Source of the DNA: Chloroflexi bacterium UBA4733
Lineage (GTDB): Bacteria; Chloroflexota; UBA4733
NCBI GenBank assembly: GCA_002404055.1
Contig: DHIZ01000088.1
Span: 28,064 to 38,952 of the forward strand
Length of the DNA stretch: 10,889 bases
Direction: 5' to 3'
Part shown: piece after piece, positions 7,696-10,889 of the stretch
How positions within the stretch are numbered: position 1 is the first letter of the stretch
Layout of the letters: each line of letters opens with the position of its first letter
Position numbers and translations under genes: made by a program
Notes under the pieces: model-generated
What the model was told of the DNA's origin: nothing
Databases searched by the model: none
Seen by the model: only the letters and a program-made list of their open reading frames with translations

Positions 7696-7737
7696 TCTTA
7701 CGGGCGGTATTGAACTGTCGCCCAGACGACTATCACC

Positions 7738-7763
7738 TTGATTCGGACAATGATTGCTATCAT
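7738..7763 (+). promoter_or_regulatory. AT-rich promoter/operator candidate before the METTL7-like gene
   Basis: The otherwise GC-rich sequence drops here. TATCAT (7758-7763) is a good -10. TTGATT (7738-7743) would be its -35, but the 14-bp spacer is too short for strong activity. ATGAT-tgct-ATCAT (7750-7763) is an inverted repeat that covers the -10 and could be an operator. The METTL7-like gene may therefore have its own promoter, separate from the ArsM operon. Confidence 0.35.
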
Positions 7764-7811
7764 AACAGCGATCGATGTCTGAAGCCTACGGCTCGAGCGA
7801 GGAGGTAGTTG

Positions 7812-8467
7812 ATGGCGATGGAGGCTGATTCTGTCGAGACTCCGACACTGGATACGGAGACTGCGCGCATTCGCGGCATCATGAACAAGCTGGCGCCGGG
7901 TTACGACCGGCAGATCAGCTTCTACGAGAAGCTCCTCTTTGGCGGCGCCAGGGAGTGGCCTGCTCCCGGGCGCACGGGGACGTGCTGGAGATCGCCATCG
8001 GGACGGGACGCAATCTCCCGTACTACCCGCGGGACGTGACCCTGACCGGGATCGAGTTGAGCCCGGCCATGCTCGACCTGGCCAAAGCCCGGGCGCAGCA
8101 ACTCGGCCTGGAAATCCACCTGCGGCTGGGAGACGCGCAGGCGCTTCCGTTTCCTGCTGACAACTTCGATGCCGTCGTCTGCACACTCGCTCTTTGCTCC
8201 ATCCCGGACGACCGGAAGGCAGTGCAGGGGGTACGGCGGGTGCTGCGGCCAGGTGGGCTATTTCTGCTCGTGGAGCACGTGCGAAGCCCCCTGCTCCCCG
8301 TCCGCCTCGGACAGCGCGCGCTAGATTACTTCTCGGTACGCACCGAGGGAGACCACATGATGCGGGAGCCGCTGGAGCACCTCAGAGCGGAGGGGTTTGA
8401 GGTTCTCGAGCTGGAGCGGTCAAAACTCGGCATCGTGGAGCGGGTAGCAGCGCGTAGGCCCCATTGA
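7812..8467 (+). pseudogene. METTL7/TMT1-like SAM-dependent methyltransferase, frameshifted
   Basis: The protein starts in one frame (ATG 7812, GGAGGT 5 nt upstream) with MNKLAPGYDRQISFYEKLLF followed by GGAREW. It then continues one frame over from about 7958 as ACSRAHGDVLEIAIGTGRNL to the TGA at 8467. Inserting one G (TGG-GCC in place of TGG-CC) restores one product of about 218 residues. Motif I is VLEIAIGTGRN, followed by TLTGIELSPAM. The segment VVCTLALCSI, followed by RRVLRPGG and LLVEHV, closely resembles METTL7 thiol methyltransferases. It would move a methyl group from SAM to a small thiol or related substrate; the substrate is inferred only. The missing base may be a real inactivating deletion or a sequencing error in a G run. 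The remainder shows no other lesion, so decay is recent or absent. Confidence 0.8.
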
Positions 8468-8607
8468 CTGCTGGACTTGCCGACGTGGCACGGACAGGGC
8501 TGCAACCGCCCCATCCCGGTCGTCAGCACTCATCCTCGTCCTGGCCGTCAGCCGCATTGCGCTGGCTTTTTGGACTGCGGGGACGCGAGAACGCTCGTTA
8601 TTGCCGC

Positions 8608-8644
8608 TGGTACTATGTACAGTCGTACCTCGCGTGCGTATACT
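8608..8644 (+). promoter_or_regulatory. Promoter candidates for the DUF2933/HMBD gene
   Basis: Two overlapping candidates are visible. One is an extended -10, TGG-TACTAT (8608-8616). The other is TATACT (8639-8644) with TGTACA (8616-8621) at a 17-bp spacing. The element TACTATGTACAGTCGTAC contains repeated GTAC and could bind a regulator. Either promoter gives a long leader of about 185 to 215 nt. Confidence 0.4.
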
Positions 8645-8672
8645 AAGGTAGTGAGTCAACCCGCACGGCGGT

Positions 8673-8719
8673 TCCCCTGACGGTGTTGGGAGTGCCGTAG
8701 CGGGATGCCGGTAAGGGGA
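8673..8719 (+). promoter_or_regulatory. Structured 5' leader hairpin before an AGGAGG site
   Basis: TCCCCT (8673-8678) pairs with AGGGGA (8714-8719), closing a domain that contains an inner hairpin ACGG/CCGT (8680-8683 with 8695-8698). It ends 1 nt before a perfect AGGAGG (8721-8726), so it could affect ribosome access. The class is not recognised. The rest of the 369-bp gap from 8468 to 8836 shows the promoters and the small reading frame but no RNA gene that I recognise. Confidence 0.3.
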
Positions 8720-8732
8720 TAGGAGGCGTGTC

Positions 8733-8825
8733 GTGTCGGCGATGATGTCTGAGTGGCGAGTGGGGAGCGGCCGCCCAGTCTCGATGCGAATGGTCGCTCG
8801 AACGTTGGCGCGTCGTTGCCTTTAG
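8733..8825 (+). CDS. Possible 30-residue leader peptide
   Basis: A GTG start lies 6 nt after a perfect AGGAGG (8721-8726). The frame runs 30 codons, with several Arg and Met, to a TAG at 8823-8825. That stop overlaps the GGGGG-containing ribosome-binding sequence of the DUF2933 gene and is 11 nt before its ATG. The spacing suggests translational coupling or a regulatory leader. The peptide resembles nothing I recognise and codon bias is not decisive, so it may be chance. Confidence 0.25.
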   Translation: MSAMMSEWRVGSGRPVSMRMVARTLARRCL

Positions 8826-8836
8826 GGGGCGAAAAC

Positions 8837-9331
8837 ATGGACATGCTGAAGTGCTGTTTGAACTGGAAGGTCTTGGTCGGTCTGGCGGCAGTCGCGGTGG
8901 GAGTCCTGATCGTGGAACCCCAGATCTTCTGGTCGGCGCTGCCGACCCTGGCGGTGTTGATCTGCCCCCTATCGATGGGCCTCATGATGTTCGGCATGGG
9001 CAAGATGGGCGGCATGGGCGGCCAGCAGGCGCAGTCGGGCCAGCAGTACACCTGCCCGATGCATCCGGAGGTGCGCCAGGACCAGCCGGGACGCTGTGCG
9101 AAGTGCGGGATGGATCTGGTCCCGCCAACCGCCAACGGCGTTCCGCTTCGCCGGGAGGAACGAGTCGCCGAGTTGCAGGCACAACTCCGGTTGGTGAGCG
9201 ACCAGCAAGCGGCGCTGCAGCGACAGATGGGGAACTTGGAGATGGCCGAGATGCCCGTCCCGACAAGTAGGGCAATCCGCGAGGCGGAGCAGGTCGCATG
9301 GTCAGCCGGCAAGGCATCAGAGCGGGCATAG
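8837..9331 (+). CDS. DUF2933 membrane protein with C-terminal heavy-metal-binding (CPMHP) domain
   Basis: The 164-residue product has an N-terminal KCCLNWK and two hydrophobic segments (about 12-27 and 30-53), typical of DUF2933. A Met/Gly-rich stretch (50-62) follows, then the heavy-metal-binding motif YTCPMHPEV and CAKCGMDLVP (71-96; C73, H76, C87, C90), as seen beside copper/heavy-metal P-type ATPases and CusB-like proteins. A charged coiled-coil-like tail with heptad Leu/Gln runs from about 100 to 140. It probably holds metal at the membrane; which side the domain faces is not clear. The ATG at 8837 is chosen because AGGGGG (8824-8829) lies upstream and KCCLNWK is the normal family N-terminus. 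An in-frame GTG at 8753 has no ribosome-binding site. The convergent neighbour is a CDF transporter gene. Confidence 0.88.
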   Translation: MDMLKCCLNWKVLVGLAAVAVGVLIVEPQIFWSALPTLAVLICPLSMGLMMFGMGKMGGMGGQQAQSGQQYTCPMHPEVRQDQPGRCAKCGMDLVPPTANGVPLRREERVAELQAQLRLVSDQQAALQRQMGNLEMAEMPVPTSRAIREAEQVAWSAGKASERA

Positions 9332-9339
9332 AGAGACGA

Positions 9340-9372
9340 CTGGCTCCGTCGGCCAGCGGCCGACGGAGCCGG
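9340..9372. terminator. Strong hairpin between convergent genes
   Basis: GGCTCCGTCGGCC (9342-9354) pairs perfectly with GGCCGACGGAGCC (9358-9370) around AGC. One G-U and one C-G pair extend it to 15 bp. It starts 9 nt after the DUF2933 stop and lies 53 nt beyond the stop of the opposing CDF gene, so it can act for both strands. No T-tract follows on either side, so it is likely a non-canonical terminator or an RNA 3'-end stabiliser. Confidence 0.65.
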
Positions 9373-9425
9373 CGTTCAGGCGAGATCTTCGGAGACACGG
9401 GGCTGGTGAGACCGCCGGTAGCGTT

Positions 9426-10103
9426 TCAGCCCGCGCACTGGTCGTCGCCGCAAGCGCAGGCGCCTCGCCCGGCCCGCGCGCCGTCCAGCGCTTCGCGCGC
9501 CTCGCGGCCCAGCCAGTAGACCAGGGCCAGCGCCGCCAGGCTATCCGCCCACCACCAGCCGAAGACGGCGTTGAGCAACAGGCCAACGAGGAGGGTCTCC
9601 GCCATATAGGCGCAAGTGATCGAACAGGCAGCATCCCCCCGTAGGGCAGCACTGCCGATCTGCGTGGCGACCCGGCGCTTGGTCCGGGCTAGTACCGGCA
9701 TCCCGATCACGGCGACGACCGCCAGACCGATCCCCACCAACGACGCCTCCGGTCTCGTCCGCGTGACCAGCGCCAGCACTGCCATCGCCACGACGTAGAC
9801 ACAGAGCAGCGACAGCCCGATCCCGGTGATCCAGGCAGCGCGCTTCTCGGCCCACTCCACCCGTTCCACCGACGTACCGGCCGCTTCCACCCGCAACCGC
9901 CAGAGCAGGACACCGCCGCTGACCAACTCGATGATGCTGTCGATACCGAAGGCGGTCAGCAGGACGCTGCGCGCCAGTATGCCGGCGCCGATGGCCACCG
10001 CCGCCTCGACGACCATCCAGGCGATCGTGATGATCTCGATCTGGATGCCGGCCCGGACCTCAGCGCGGCGTCCAGGTGTTGTCAGGTACGGAACGTCCAT
10101 CAT
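9426..10103 (-). CDS. CDF-like membrane cation transporter with Cys-rich tail
   Basis: The 225-residue, highly hydrophobic product has about six membrane segments. It belongs to the CDF-like group with FGIDSIIELVSG in the second segment and LRGDAACSITCAYM in the fifth. Classical CDF zinc exporters carry HxxxD/DxxxD pairs at these places. Here Asp, Glu and Cys are present instead, so the metal may differ from zinc. There is no cytoplasmic ferredoxin-like C-terminal domain; the protein ends in a short tail, CACGDDQC. The start overlaps the upstream CDF gene by 4 nt (ATGA), so the two are translationally coupled and may form a heteromer. The direction of transport is inferred as efflux. Confidence 0.82.
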   Translation of the reverse strand: MMDVPYLTTPGRRAEVRAGIQIEIITIAWMVVEAAVAIGAGILARSVLLTAFGIDSIIELVSGGVLLWRLRVEAAGTSVERVEWAEKRAAWITGIGLSLLCVYVVAMAVLALVTRTRPEASLVGIGLAVVAVIGMPVLARTKRRVATQIGSAALRGDAACSITCAYMAETLLVGLLLNAVFGWWWADSLAALALVYWLGREAREALDGARAGRGACACGDDQCAG

Positions 10104-10889
10104 CGTTTCCGTTCCATAGCTGGCGTGGTGGCGCGCCGCACGTCCAGACTATCGACAATCGCGTCGTGGTGGTGATGACTTTCGTGGTTCCCGTGCGCGT
10201 GCTGATGGCTGTTCCCGCCTTCGCCGTTCAGAGCGCAGTACAGCGGGTTGGGATTGCAGGCGGCGCACTCGAACTGGAGCGTCGTGTGGCCGATCTGGTA
10301 GTTGCGCTGGAGCAGCCCATTGAGCCGCGCCTGGAGGGCGTCGCAGGCGCTCAGGTGGCAGTCCTCGCGCACCTGAACGTGGGCGGAGAGCACCCGCATC
10401 CCGCCGGCGATCGACCAGACGTGGAGGTCGTGGACATCTTCCACGTCCGGCACCCGCACCAGGTCGCGCACGAGCTGCGCCACGTTCAGATCTTTGGGTG
10501 TCGCTTCCATCAGGATGTCGACGGTTTCGCGCAGGATGCTCCAGGCGCCCCCGGCGATCAATGCAGCGATGCCGAGGGAGAGCAACGGGTCGGCCGGATA
10601 CCAGCCGGTGAGCAGGATCACCAGGCCGGCCACAATCACGGCCACCGAGGCGCCCACATCCCCAAAGACGTGCAGCATGGCGGCGCGAATGTTGAGATTG
10701 TCGCCGCTCTCCTGGCGCAGCCCGAAACCGATGTACAGGTTGATAGCAATACCCACCGCGGCGGAGACAAACATAAGCCAGGGCGTGACCGCTTGCGGGT
10801 GCTGAAAGCGTTGGACCGCCTCGTAGGCGATCACCAGGACGATCACGATCAAGGTGACGGCGTTAGCCAGCGCTGCCAGGATGCCGGTG
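10100..10889 (-). CDS. CzcD-like cation diffusion facilitator, N-terminus outside the window
   Basis: The frame is open to the window edge. Codons before the TTG near 10852 encode the typical CDF segment ILAALANAVTLIVIVLVIAY, so the gene starts beyond 10889. About 263 residues are visible. The fifth membrane segment carries NIRAAMLHVFGDVGASVAVI, with the HxxxD metal site of zinc/cadmium/cobalt exporters. The cytoplasmic domain has DLHVWSI, as in CzcD and ZitB. The C-terminus adds CAAC and a His-rich tail (SHQHAHGNHESHHHHDA), probable metal buffers. Family members exchange cytoplasmic Zn2+, Cd2+ or Co2+ for protons. It overlaps the next gene by 4 nt. Confidence 0.92.
   Translation of the reverse strand, partial: TGILAALANAVTLIVIVLVIAYEAVQRFQHPQAVTPWLMFVSAAVGIAINLYIGFGLRQESGDNLNIRAAMLHVFGDVGASVAVIVAGLVILLTGWYPADPLLSLGIAALIAGGAWSILRETVDILMEATPKDLNVAQLVRDLVRVPDVEDVHDLHVWSIAGGMRVLSAHVQVREDCHLSACDALQARLNGLLQRNYQIGHTTLQFECAACNPNPLYCALNGEGGNSHQHAHGNHESHHHHDAIVDSLDVRRATTPAMERKR

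Noticed and set aside
7812..8467. Third selenoprotein candidate
   Set aside because: The interruption is a frame change, not an in-frame TGA; the reading frame after the shift has no internal TGA.
1..10889. CRISPR array, tRNA, rRNA, insertion sequence or phage genes
   Set aside because: No spaced direct repeats, cloverleaf, transposase motifs or terminal inverted repeats were seen; the only direct tandem repeat is the two-copy 39-bp-period one.

Overview
This is a GC-rich bacterial window with dense, short-spaced genes. It carries a metal(loid)-handling neighbourhood. The very large winged-helix/BTAD/ATPase/TPR regulator, the ArsM-like enzyme with a TusA-like tail, and the DUF2933 and CDF genes would fit Chloroflexota (Thermomicrobia-like) or a related terrestrial lineage. 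That placement is inference from gene style; no rRNA or other taxonomic marker is present.

Layout. (1) 22-483, minus: an ArsR/SmtB repressor of CadC type with both Cys and His/Asp metal sites; its start region has been tandemly duplicated. (2) 772-1191, plus: a stand-alone ChrB C-terminal domain. (3) 1273-2232, plus: a nucleoside hydrolase. (4) 2397-6029, plus: a winged-helix + BTAD + AAA ATPase + TPR regulator read through one in-frame TGA (5139-5141). (5) 6224-7270, plus: an ArsM-like methyltransferase with a C-terminal TusA-like domain, also read through one in-frame TGA (6839-6841). (6) 7318-7674, plus: a DsrE-family protein. (7) 7812-8467, plus: a METTL7/TMT1-like methyltransferase with one frameshift. 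(8) 8837-9331, plus: a DUF2933 membrane protein with a CPMHP heavy-metal-binding domain, behind a long structured leader. (9) 9426-10103 and 10100-10889 (open at the window end), minus: two overlapping cation-diffusion-facilitator genes. A strong hairpin separates the convergent genes at 9340-9372.

Main result. The two in-frame TGA codons look like selenocysteine codons rather than nonsense mutations. In the ArsM-like gene the TGA sits where this family has a conserved Cys (x-Cys-Ile-Ala-Gly-Ala-Leu). It is followed by a perfect 7-bp hairpin whose G-first loop begins 18 nt after the TGA. In the regulator the TGA is followed by another perfect 7-bp hairpin with a 3-bp lower stem; its loop begins 17 nt after the TGA and has G at its second position. 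Both fit the bacterial SECIS pattern. In both genes family-typical protein continues in the same frame for hundreds of codons.

How the genes may work together (inference). A selenocysteine-containing regulator may control a selenocysteine-containing ArsM-like methyltransferase. The TusA-like and DsrE-like parts would handle sulfur or selenium, as in the selenium-metabolism protein YedF, and a thiol-methyltransferase-like enzyme follows. The flanking genes would sense, bind and export metal cations. No selenocysteine machinery (selA, selB, selC, selD) is in the window and it would have to lie elsewhere.
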